37,819 nt of DNA from Flavobacterium psychrophilum (lineage in GTDB: Bacteria > Bacteroidota > Bacteroidia > Flavobacteriales > Flavobacteriaceae), in the NCBI GenBank assembly GCA_945866505.1, contig CAMBHH010000005.1:1-37819 (forward strand), read 5' to 3'. The notes beneath the pieces were generated by a model. It was not told the DNA's origin and did not search any database. It saw only the letters and a program-made list of their open reading frames with translations. Both the position numbers and the translations under genes were made by a program. Positions within the stretch are counted from its first letter, which is position 1. Every line of letters starts with the position of its first letter. Below, piece after piece: positions 7,552 through 14,394 of this stretch.

Positions 7552-7899
7552 ACACAACGTTCGATAAAAATACTTTTGAATTATTTTAATTATTTCTGAT
7601 TTCTTTGTTGAACTCTTTTCCGATTTATCGTAAATGAGCAATAAATTTATTTCAACTCCATTTTCCTTTTCATCAATCAAATAAGTAATTACTCTAAATC
7701 CACCGCTTTTACCAGAATTCTTGTCAGAACTTGCTAATCTTATTTTATAGGCATTTGCAGTAATTAGTATGCCGCTTTTTGGATTTTCTAATAATAGCTC
7801 TTTTTATGCTAACAATTCATTTTCTAAGGAAGGGAATTTTTTAGAAAATCTTTTATAAAAAATATCAAAAATAGGTAAGGTTACAATCTTATTTTTCAT
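7522..7899 (-). pseudogene. RelE/HigB-type toxin gene, broken by an in-frame stop and fused to the InfB tail
   Basis: Read from the ATG at 7899, the frame gives 31 residues (starting M-K-N-K-I-V-T-L-P), then TAA at 7804-7806. In the same frame it continues for 93 more residues to a TAA at 7522-7524. The whole resembles RelE/HigB-type mRNA-cleaving toxins of Bacteroidetes: a basic helix with FYKRFSKKFPSL, then ENPKSG, YKIRLASSDKNSG, GGFRVITYLI and LLLIYDKSEK. Because both sides of the stop are in one frame, a nonsense change is the simplest explanation, not a frameshift. The last residues, EVAIKKKLK, are identical to the end of InfB, since the gene runs into the duplicated infB tail. The start overlaps the antitoxin gene by 11 nt. 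No toxin should be made unless the stop is read through or is a sequencing error. Confidence 0.8.
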
Positions 7900-8134
7900 T
7901 TAACAATTCATCTAAAGTCTTACGTTTTGAATTACTTTGCTTTGACTCTTTTAATTGTTTAAAAGCTAAATCTAAATCTTGTAAAACTTTTGGAGAAGGA
8001 ATTTTCTTTGCAACAGACTCTTTTTTCAAATTGTTTAACTCTGTTGGTACAACTTGTACAAATGAAAATGTTTTTAGCATTTCTAAGACTATTTTTGCCT
8101 GTTTCGAATTTTCTTTTATTTTGATTGTTACCAT
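7889..8134 (-). CDS. Antitoxin of a RelE/HigB-type module, 81 aa
   Basis: This is the upstream partner of the broken toxin. The protein begins with a beta strand (MVTIKIKENSKQAK), continues through an amphipathic helix and a second strand (FSFVQVVPTE), and has a Lys-rich disordered middle ending in TLDELLNEK. Such a layout, short N-terminal DNA-binding or dimer part plus a C-terminal toxin-wrapping tail, is common in type II antitoxins, though I see no clear HTH or ribbon-helix-helix motif. It ends inside the toxin start (ATGAAAAATAA overlap of 11 nt), the same arrangement as the pair at 33009-33537. Its own -7 element is at 8155-8162. With the toxin broken, it may be an orphan that could neutralise related toxins. 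Confidence 0.7.
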   Translation of the reverse strand: MVTIKIKENSKQAKIVLEMLKTFSFVQVVPTELNNLKKESVAKKIPSPKVLQDLDLAFKQLKESKQSNSKRKTLDELLNEK

Positions 8135-8154
8135 AACTGCTTTGTTTATAAATA

Positions 8155-8162
8155 CAAATATA
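8155..8162 (-). promoter_or_regulatory. Candidate -7 element of the toxin-antitoxin insert
   Basis: TATATTTG on the minus strand matches TAnnTTTG and lies 21 nt before the antitoxin ATG at 8134. A TTTG occurs 24 nt further upstream, longer than the usual 19-21 nt. It lies past the infB terminator, so the module has its own promoter. Confidence 0.45.
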
Positions 8163-8176
8163 CGAAAAGCATATTA

Positions 8177-8264
8177 ACCTTTAAAACAAAAAAAATCCCG
8201 AGCAATCGGGATTTCTTATAAATAGTTCCAAATTTTATTTCAATTTCTTTTTAATTGCTACTTC
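8177..8264. repeat. infB 3'-end duplication, copy B (proximal, in infB)
   Basis: This copy includes the last codons of infB ([10 protein letters not shown] and stop) and the intact infB terminator. It is repeated in direct orientation at 7467-7551, exactly 713 bp away within the ungapped block. Confidence 0.9.
8188..8214 (-). terminator. Rho-independent terminator of infB
   Basis: AAATCCCGA (8193-8201) pairs with TCGGGATTT (8206-8214) around a 4-nt loop. On the minus strand the stem is followed by a run of eight T (8188-8195 as A on the + strand). It starts 21 nt past the infB stop. A damaged copy lies at about 7481-7503. Confidence 0.85.
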
Positions 8265-11120
8265 GTGATACGATTCGATAATATCTCTTTCTTCGATATC
8301 ATTGTATCCTTTTATTTGAATACCACAATCATACCCTTTGGCTACATCTTTCACATCATCTTTAAATCGTTTCAAGGCTAAAAGTTCACCTGTAAAGACA
8401 ACAACGCCATCTCTAATAATTCTCATTTTAGCATTTTTAACAATTTTTCCATCCATAACCATACTTCCGGCGATAGAACCTACTTTAGATATTTTGAATA
8501 TCTCACGAATTTCGGCAGTACCAAGCACTTCTTCTTTCATTTCTGGAGCCAACATTCCTTCCATCGCATCTTTCAAGTCGTCGATAGCGGCGTAAATGAT
8601 AGAATAATAACGGATGTCAATTTCTTCTTTGTCGGCTAATTGTCTCGCATTTCCAGCAGGACGAACGTTAAATCCGATGATGATCGCATCTGAAGCAGAA
8701 GCCAACATTACGTCAGTTTCGGTAATCGCTCCAACACCTTTATGTATAATATTGATTTGAATTTCTTCGGTAGATAATTTAGAGAACGAATCCGACAAGG
8801 CTTCAACCGAACCATCCACGTCACCTTTAAGGATGATGTTCAATTCTTTAAATTGACCTAAGGCAATTCTACGTCCAATTTCATCCAAGGTAATATGACG
8901 TTGTGTACGAACCGATTGTTCACGCATCAATTGAGAACGTTTTGAAGCAATTTGTTTTGCTTCTTTTTCGTCTTCAAAAACGTTGAACTTGTCACCAGCA
9001 GTCGCCGCACCGTCTAAACCTAAAACAGAAACCGGAGTTGATGGACCTGCAACGGTCACAATATTTCCTCGTTCATCGTGCATTGCTTTAATTTTACCGT
9101 GGTGTTTTCCAGCCAACATATAATCCCCAATTTTCAAGGTTCCGTGTTGTACCAATATGGTAGAAACGTATCCTTTTCCTTTGTCCAAAAAGGCTTCTAC
9201 AACAGTTCCCTGTGCTGCTTTGTTTGGATTTGATTTTAAATCTAAAAGTTCGGCTTCTAATAAAACTTTTTCTAATAATTCTTTAACTCCTGTTCCAAAT
9301 TTAGCCGAAATATCGTGTGATTGGATTTTTCCACCCCAATCTTCAACAAGTAAATTCATACCTGCTAATTTTTCTTTTATTTTTTCAACATTGGCGTTTG
9401 GCTTATCAATTTTATTGATAGCAAATATAATTGGAACATTTGCAGCCTGAGCGTGAGAAATGGCCTCTTTGGTTTGTGGCATAATATCATCATCGGCAGC
9501 TACTACAATAATAGCAATATCGGTAACTTGAGCACCACGAGCACGCATTGCGGTAAACGCTTCGTGACCCGGTGTATCTAGGAAAGCAATTTTTTGACCG
9601 TCTTCTAATGTTACTCCATAAGCTCCAATATGCTGAGTAATTCCTCCAGATTCACCCGCAATTACATTCTCTTTACGAATATAATCCAGTAAAGAGGTTT
9701 TACCGTGATCTACGTGACCCATTACGGTTACGATAGGCGCTCTGTAAACTAAATCTTCTTCTTTATCAGGAACAACTTGAATTGCTTCTTCGATATCTAC
9801 TGTGATAAATTCGACTTCGTATCCAAATTCATCGGCAACAATGGTTAATGTTTCTGCATCCAAACGTTGATTCATAGTAACCATAATACCAAGTGACATA
9901 CACGTTCCAATCACTTTAGTAATTGGCACATCCATCATTATGGCGATTTCACCAACGGTTACAAACTCAGTAACTTTGATGGTTTTGCTACCTTCTTCTA
10001 GTACTCTTTGCTCGTCATCTGATTTTTGACGGTGTGTATCTCTTTTATCTCTTCTATACTTCGCTGCTTTCGATTTACCACCTTTTCCTTGTAGTTTCTC
10101 TAAAGTCTCTCTAATTTGATTTTTAACTTCTTCTTCGGTAGGCTCAACTTTGGCCGTGATTGCTGGTCTTGCACCTTTAACAAATCCCGGTCTTGCACCT
10201 CTATTGGCATTGAAACCGCCACCACCTCCAGCATTTGGAGTAATTTTGTTAGGATTTGGCGCACCGGGAACTCCTGGAGTCGCAGGTGGTCTTGGAGCAC
10301 CTGGTTTAGGAGCAATCCTTTTTCGTTTGTTTTTATTGGCATTATTAGCCGCACTTCCAGGCGCTCCAGGAACTCCAGGAGTTCCAGGTTTGTTTGGCGT
10401 AATTTTAGGCTCTTCTTTTTTCTTTTTAGGCTTATTAAACTGAGATAAATCGATAGTTTGACCCGTCAATGTGGCTCCAGATAATTTGGTGTATTTTGTG
10501 GTGATTGATTCCTCGACGGGAGCTTCTGGAACTGCAGGAACTTCCTTTTTAGCAGGCAGAACATCTTTTTTGACCTCTTTTATCTCTACTACAGGTTTAG
10601 CCTCTTTTTTATCTGAAACCTCTTTTTCTTGTATTGGTTCTTCTTTTTGAACGGCTTCTTTTATAACTGGCTTCTCGTGAGAAACTTTAGCAATTGGGGT
10701 TTCAATTTTTTCAACAGATGGCGCTGTTGGCGGAGGAGTTAGAGCAGGTTTTTTAGGATTAAGATCAATGTTTCCAACGAGAACTGGACCAGAAAGAATG
10801 CCTTTCGCTTTGATGACTTCTTGGCTTTTTAACCGTTCTTCATCATGCTTACGTTTATCCTCGATTTCTTTTTCTCGTTCAATACGTAAAGCTTCTTTCT
10901 CTTTTCTTTTCTCTTCTCCAACTTCTTTTGAAGCTTCCTTATTGCCCTTGTCGCCCGCAAATTGATTCTGCAAGATGTTAAATTCCGCCTCAGAAATTTT
11001 TGTGTTTGGGTTTGATTCCACAACAACACCCTTATCTTTTAGATAATCCACAGCTCTTTCTAAAGAAATATTCAATTCCCTTAAAACTTTGTTTATTCTA
11101 ATAACTTTCTCTTCAGACAT
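8235..11120 (-). CDS. infB: Translation initiation factor IF-2
   Basis: IF-2 is the GTPase that brings initiator fMet-tRNA to the 30S subunit and promotes subunit joining. Order of parts in 961 residues: an IF2_N helix domain (1-50, [20 protein letters not shown]), a long charged linker (60-240), a Gly/Pro-rich stretch with TPGVPGAP at 247-254 and 281-288, a second IF2_N-like domain (about 380-435), and the G domain. G-domain motifs are G1 GHVDHGKT (468-475), G3 DTPGHE (515-520), G4 NKID (569-572) and G5 SAK (605-607). Domains II-IV fill the remaining 350 residues. It is the last gene of the rimP-nusA-infB operon, 96 bp after nusA. Its 3' end and terminator are duplicated downstream. Confidence 0.97.
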   Translation of the reverse strand: MSEEKVIRINKVLRELNISLERAVDYLKDKGVVVESNPNTKISEAEFNILQNQFAGDKGNKEASKEVGEEKRKEKEALRIEREKEIEDKRKHDEERLKSQEVIKAKGILSGPVLVGNIDLNPKKPALTPPPTAPSVEKIETPIAKVSHEKPVIKEAVQKEEPIQEKEVSDKKEAKPVVEIKEVKKDVLPAKKEVPAVPEAPVEESITTKYTKLSGATLTGQTIDLSQFNKPKKKKEEPKITPNKPGTPGVPGAPGSAANNANKNKRKRIAPKPGAPRPPATPGVPGAPNPNKITPNAGGGGGFNANRGARPGFVKGARPAITAKVEPTEEEVKNQIRETLEKLQGKGGKSKAAKYRRDKRDTHRQKSDDEQRVLEEGSKTIKVTEFVTVGEIAIMMDVPITKVIGTCMSLGIMVTMNQRLDAETLTIVADEFGYEVEFITVDIEEAIQVVPDKEEDLVYRAPIVTVMGHVDHGKTSLLDYIRKENVIAGESGGITQHIGAYGVTLEDGQKIAFLDTPGHEAFTAMRARGAQVTDIAIIVVAADDDIMPQTKEAISHAQAANVPIIFAINKIDKPNANVEKIKEKLAGMNLLVEDWGGKIQSHDISAKFGTGVKELLEKVLLEAELLDLKSNPNKAAQGTVVEAFLDKGKGYVSTILVQHGTLKIGDYMLAGKHHGKIKAMHDERGNIVTVAGPSTPVSVLGLDGAATAGDKFNVFEDEKEAKQIASKRSQLMREQSVRTQRHITLDEIGRRIALGQFKELNIILKGDVDGSVEALSDSFSKLSTEEIQINIIHKGVGAITETDVMLASASDAIIIGFNVRPAGNARQLADKEEIDIRYYSIIYAAIDDLKDAMEGMLAPEMKEEVLGTAEIREIFKISKVGSIAGSMVMDGKIVKNAKMRIIRDGVVVFTGELLALKRFKDDVKDVAKGYDCGIQIKGYNDIEERDIIESYHEVAIKKKLK

Positions 11121-11216
11121 AAAACCTTTTTAATATTACCTTCTATATTGTTCCTCACACTAACTCTCAATAGGAGAGGAGAAATAAGGTTTAAAATTTA
11201 TTTTTTGAAGAATTGA

Positions 11217-12470
11217 CTAGCTATCAAATTCTTCTTTTAGTATTCTCATTACATCTAGAATTGTTTCCTCTTCTAGGTCAGTTCTTCTCACCAAATCATT
11301 TACATCTTGCTTCAAGATGCTTTTTGCAGTATCTAAACCAATTTTAGCAAACTCTTCAATAACCCATTCTTCAATTTCATCTGAAAACTCTGTCAATTCG
11401 ACATCGTCTTCGTCTGCGACAGCACCGGCAACATCTCCTTCACGAATAACGTCAAGTTCATAACCAGTTAATTGACCTGCCAACTTAATGTTGTGTCCGC
11501 CCCTACCAATTGCTTTAGAAACTTCTTCTAATTTCAAGAAAACGTCGGCTCTTTTTGTTTCTTCGTTAATCTTGATTGAAGAAACTTTTGCAGGGCTTAA
11601 TGCTCTTGTAATATACAATTGAATATTACTAGTATAATTGATAACGTCAATATTTTCGTTTCCTAATTCGCGAACAATTCCGTGAATACGTGAACCTTTC
11701 ATTCCCACACAAGCGCCAACGGGATCAATTCTATCGTCATAAGAATCTACGGCTACTTTTGCTTTTTCTCCTGGGATTCTCACTACGTTTTTTACCATAA
11801 TCAATCCATCGAAAACTTCTGGAATTTCTTGCTCGAATAATTTTTCTAAAAACTTTTCAGAAGTTCTAGACAAAATTATTTGAGGTTTATTTCCTTTTAA
11901 TTCTACGCTTTCAATGATTCCACGAACGTTGTCTCCTTTACGGAAAAAGTCAGATGGTATTTGTTTTTCTTTTGGCAAAACAATTTCGTTTCCATCATCG
12001 TCAATTAAAATTACCACTCTTGGACGAACATGGTGTACTTCGGCAGTATAAATTTCTCCAATTAAATCTTTAAATTGCTTGTAAAGATTGGTATTGTCGT
12101 GTTCATGAATCTTAGAAATCAAGTTTTGACGCAATGCTAAAATTGCTCTTCTTCCTAAATCGATTAACTTCACTTCTTCTGAAACTTCTTCCCCAATTTC
12201 GAAATCGGGCTCAATTTTTTGAGCATCTGTAAGCGAAATTTCCAAATGGTCTAAATCAACATCATCATCGGCAACGATAACTCTTCTTTGCCATATCTCC
12301 ATATCGCCTTTATCAGGGTTGATAATAATATCAAAATTATCATCTGAACCAAATTTTTTCTTCAATGCATTTCTAAACACATCTTCTAATATCGCCATAA
12401 GCGTTACACGATCAATAAGTTTATCGTCTTTAAACTCTGAAAATGAATCGATTAATGCTAAATTTTCCAT
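11217..12470 (-). CDS. nusA: Transcription termination/antitermination factor NusA
   Basis: NusA binds RNA polymerase and nascent RNA and modulates pausing, termination and antitermination. The 417-residue protein shows the N-terminal polymerase-binding domain (about 1-125, FKDDKLIDRVTLMAILEDVF at the start), an S1 domain (about 130-200), KH1 (about 205-280, with VGMKGSRIHGIVREL) and KH2 (about 285-345, with IGRGGHNIKLA). An acidic C-terminal region (about 355-417) ends in helices like ILKQDVNDLVRRT. This length is normal for Bacteroidetes, which lack the full pair of E. coli acidic repeats. It lies 13 bp after rimP and is followed by infB. In other bacteria NusA influences its own operon, which is relevant to the hairpin in this operon's leader. 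Confidence 0.96.
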   Translation of the reverse strand: MENLALIDSFSEFKDDKLIDRVTLMAILEDVFRNALKKKFGSDDNFDIIINPDKGDMEIWQRRVIVADDDVDLDHLEISLTDAQKIEPDFEIGEEVSEEVKLIDLGRRAILALRQNLISKIHEHDNTNLYKQFKDLIGEIYTAEVHHVRPRVVILIDDDGNEIVLPKEKQIPSDFFRKGDNVRGIIESVELKGNKPQIILSRTSEKFLEKLFEQEIPEVFDGLIMVKNVVRIPGEKAKVAVDSYDDRIDPVGACVGMKGSRIHGIVRELGNENIDVINYTSNIQLYITRALSPAKVSSIKINEETKRADVFLKLEEVSKAIGRGGHNIKLAGQLTGYELDVIREGDVAGAVADEDDVELTEFSDEIEEWVIEEFAKIGLDTAKSILKQDVNDLVRRTDLEEETILDVMRILKEEFDS

Positions 12471-12483
12471 GCCAACTAATTAA

Positions 12484-12948
12484 TTAAAATGTTACTGTAA
12501 CAATTGCTTCTTTTATTTCTGTATAAGGTATTTCTTGTCTTTTTTGAACCGTTTCTTTCCCTTTCCCTACTTTTTTAGGTTCTCTAGCTTTCCACGACAA
12601 AATTATAAAATTATCGTTAGCTTCAACTAATTCTGCTTCAATAGTTTCTGTTGCTAATTTTACTATTACGGTTCTGCCAACGTTTTTTTTGTATTGTCTT
12701 ATAAACTTTAATGACGATCCAACACCCACTGACGCTACTTCTAAAGAAAAATCTTGTTCTTCTCTGTCTAAATTATTCTCGATTGCACGGCTGATATCAA
12801 TGCAATCCTGCAAAGCTACGCCATTATCTCCGTCTAAATTCACGATAATTTTAAAACTATCGGTTATTGTCAAATCAATCAGAAAAATAGAAGGTTTTTC
12901 TAATAATGCGTCAATTATCAGACCATTTACTTTGTCTTTAAATGTCAT
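12484..12948 (-). CDS. rimP: Ribosome maturation factor RimP
   Basis: RimP is needed for late assembly of the 30S ribosomal subunit. The 154-residue protein has the expected two domains. The N-terminal domain (1-80) contains the INLDG-like strand [22 protein letters not shown] and the [12 protein letters not shown] segment; most homologues have EVSSPG there, so the Pro is replaced. The C-terminal Sm-like domain (about 85-154) has the strand pattern [24 protein letters not shown] and [15 protein letters not shown]. It is the first gene of the rimP-nusA-infB unit, a widely conserved order. A terminator-like hairpin ends 7 nt upstream of its ATG, and a -7 promoter element lies at 13011-13018, giving a leader of roughly 55 nt. 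Confidence 0.92.
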   Translation of the reverse strand: MTFKDKVNGLIIDALLEKPSIFLIDLTITDSFKIIVNLDGDNGVALQDCIDISRAIENNLDREEQDFSLEVASVGVGSSLKFIRQYKKNVGRTVIVKLATETIEAELVEANDNFIILSWKAREPKKVGKGKETVQKRQEIPYTEIKEAIVTVTF

Positions 12949-12955
12949 ATTTTAT

Positions 12956-12981
12956 AAAAAGAGGGAAGCATTGCTTCCCTC
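12956..12981 (-). terminator. Terminator-like hairpin in the rimP-nusA-infB leader (possible attenuator)
   Basis: GAGGGAAGC (12961-12969) pairs perfectly with GCTTCCCTC (12973-12981) around a 3-nt loop. On the minus strand it is followed by TTTTT and then, 7 nt later, by the rimP ATG. No gene on the minus strand ends just upstream, so it lies in the operon's own leader. It could end transcription early or control access to the rimP start. The regulatory role is inference. Confidence 0.65.
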
Positions 12982-13010
12982 ATTATCTAGTTTATTAATA
13001 AATAACTGCG

Positions 13011-13018
13011 CAAATATA
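13011..13018 (-). promoter_or_regulatory. Candidate -7 element of the rimP-nusA-infB operon
   Basis: TATATTTG on the minus strand matches TAnnTTTG exactly. The start point would fall near 13004, about 23 nt before the leader hairpin. No TTTG is found at the usual -33 spacing. Confidence 0.5.
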
Positions 13019-13061
13019 GTGTTTTTTTTATAAATTAAAAATGATTGTTTTTATGTTGAAA

Positions 13062-13069
13062 TAATTTTG
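13062..13069 (+). promoter_or_regulatory. Candidate -7 element of the universal stress protein gene
   Basis: TAATTTTG matches TAnnTTTG and lies 57 nt before the ATG at 13127. It diverges from the rimP operon promoter. Confidence 0.4.
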
Positions 13070-13126
13070 TACTTTTCGTTAATCAAACACATCGCTCAAT
13101 TTATATAATAATTTAATAATTTTTTT

Positions 13127-13951
13127 ATGAAAAGAATTTTAGTACCCGTTGATTTTTCTGAATATTCAGTAGAAGCGCTAAAAGTAGCTGCACAAATTGC
13201 GCGAAAGAACAATTATGAAATAATCGTTTTGCATCTCTTAGAATTACCCCACCATGGGGGTGATGGGTTTGGAAACGGCAATAGCATTCCTGAGATTATT
13301 TTTTTTAAGAACAAGGCTATAGAGAAGCTTGAAGACTTATTAGACGCTGAATTTTTAGATGGAATTGAAGTATTTGAAAGTGTCGAGTTTAAAAAAGTTG
13401 ATCAAGGCGTTATTGATGTAAGTATAAAAAGTGATGTTGATTTAATTGTAATGGGGTCCCACGGCACATCGGGTTTCAATGAAATGATAGTTGGTTCAAA
13501 TACTGAAAAGATCGTAAGATCTTCTAAAATACCGGTTCTCGTTATAAAAAAAGGAATGAAAGAATTTGAACCCACCAATTTTGTTTTTGCCTCTGATTTT
13601 GCAAATGAAAGTCAAAAGCCGTTCCGAAAAATGCTTGAATTTGCAAAAATCTTCAACTCAAAAATATTTTTAGTAACCATTTGCACTCCTGCCAGTTTTA
13701 AAGCAACCGCTAGCACTGAAAAAAATATGGCCGATTTTGTAGCTAATTTTGATTTAGATAATTATTCAACCCACATTTATAATGACACTAACATAGAAAA
13801 AGGAATTATAAGTTTTTCGAATAGTGTGCAAGCAGATTTAATAGGGATATGCACTCACGGACGAACTGGGTTGGCACATTTTTATAATGGAAGTACAAGC
13901 GAGGACTTGGTAAACCACGCAATGAAACCAGTTATAACTTTCAAGATTTGA
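13127..13951 (+). CDS. Tandem universal stress protein (two UspA domains)
   Basis: This 274-residue cytoplasmic protein has two Usp folds in tandem. Domain 1 (1-142) starts KRILVPVDFSEYS and carries the ATP-binding pattern G-x-x-G-x9-G-S: GSHGTSGFNEMIVGSN, near residues 110-125, followed by IPVLVIKK. Domain 2 (about 150-274) starts FVFASDFANES and has the related GICTHGRTGLAHFYNGST. Proteins of this type bind ATP or act in stress survival, and two-domain forms are common in Bacteroidetes. It stands alone, divergent from the rimP operon, with a bidirectional terminator at 14056-14090 shared with the tRNA gene. The real target is unknown. Confidence 0.9.
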   Translation: MKRILVPVDFSEYSVEALKVAAQIARKNNYEIIVLHLLELPHHGGDGFGNGNSIPEIIFFKNKAIEKLEDLLDAEFLDGIEVFESVEFKKVDQGVIDVSIKSDVDLIVMGSHGTSGFNEMIVGSNTEKIVRSSKIPVLVIKKGMKEFEPTNFVFASDFANESQKPFRKMLEFAKIFNSKIFLVTICTPASFKATASTEKNMADFVANFDLDNYSTHIYNDTNIEKGIISFSNSVQADLIGICTHGRTGLAHFYNGSTSEDLVNHAMKPVITFKI

Positions 13952-14055
13952 GGATTTAGCGAAGAAATTATTTTCTAATTAGGTAAACGCTAGCATTGTT
14001 TAGCATCCAATTTCATTTTTTTTTGCAAAAATACATGTACGACGACATTTTCCAT

Positions 14056-14090
14056 AAAAAAAACCTCTCATTACTTTGAGAGGTTTTTTT
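14056..14090. terminator. Bidirectional terminator between usp and tRNA-Gln
   Basis: AACCTCTCA (14062-14070) pairs with TGAGAGGTT (14077-14085) around a 6-nt loop, with A-runs before and T-runs after. It sits immediately after the tRNA-Gln 3' end on the minus strand and about 105 nt after the usp stop on the plus strand. Confidence 0.85.
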
Positions 14091-14091
14091 G

Positions 14092-14162
14092 TTGGTCTAC
14101 AAGGACTCGAACCTTGAAAGACTGCACCAAAAACAGTTGTGTTACCATTACACCATAGACCA
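14092..14162 (-). tRNA. tRNA-Gln (anticodon TTG)
   Basis: The minus strand folds into a complete cloverleaf of 71 nt. The acceptor stem is TGGTCTA/TAGACCA with discriminator A. The D stem is GTGT/ACAC with AATGGTA in the loop. The anticodon stem is ACTGT/GCAGT with the 7-nt loop TTTTGGT, so the anticodon is TTG. The T arm is CAAGG/CCTTG around TTCGAGT. The CCA end is not encoded. A consensus promoter lies 24 nt upstream and a strong terminator begins right after the 3' end, so it is a single-gene unit. Confidence 0.96.
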
Positions 14163-14185
14163 ATAACGGTGCCGTTAAGCGAGTG

Positions 14186-14216
14186 CAAATTTAATATAAA
14201 TTTTAATTTTTACAAA
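14186..14216 (-). promoter_or_regulatory. Promoter of tRNA-Gln with both Bacteroidetes elements
   Basis: On the minus strand: TTTG (14213-14216), exactly 19 nt, then TAAATTTG (14186-14193). This is the textbook Bacteroidetes arrangement and the best promoter match in the window. Transcription should start about 15-18 nt before the tRNA 5' end at 14162. Confidence 0.75.
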
Positions 14217-14394
14217 TTTTTAATATGTTTTTATTAAAAAAACTTTTAGTCACAGATTAAGCAGTTGAAAATGTTAAGAAGCAAAACTGTTGTTTGACCA
14301 TATTTGTTTTTTAGAAATTATTGTTAATGCTCGTGACATTAAATAAAAAAACATTTTCTTTGTATCTGAAAAAAATAAACCCTAGAATGTAAAT

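Noticed and set aside
7522..7899. A frameshift in the toxin gene
   Set aside because: The residues before and after the TAA at 7804-7806 are in one frame, so a nonsense codon explains the break without an indel.
10116..10448. Long open frames on the plus strand opposite infB
   Set aside because: They are by-products of the Gly/Pro-rich infB linker codons; the residue patterns have no protein character and infB is certain on the other strand.
14000..14188. A 62-codon minus-strand frame
   Set aside because: It reads through tRNA-Gln and the terminator; the RNA gene explains the conservation.
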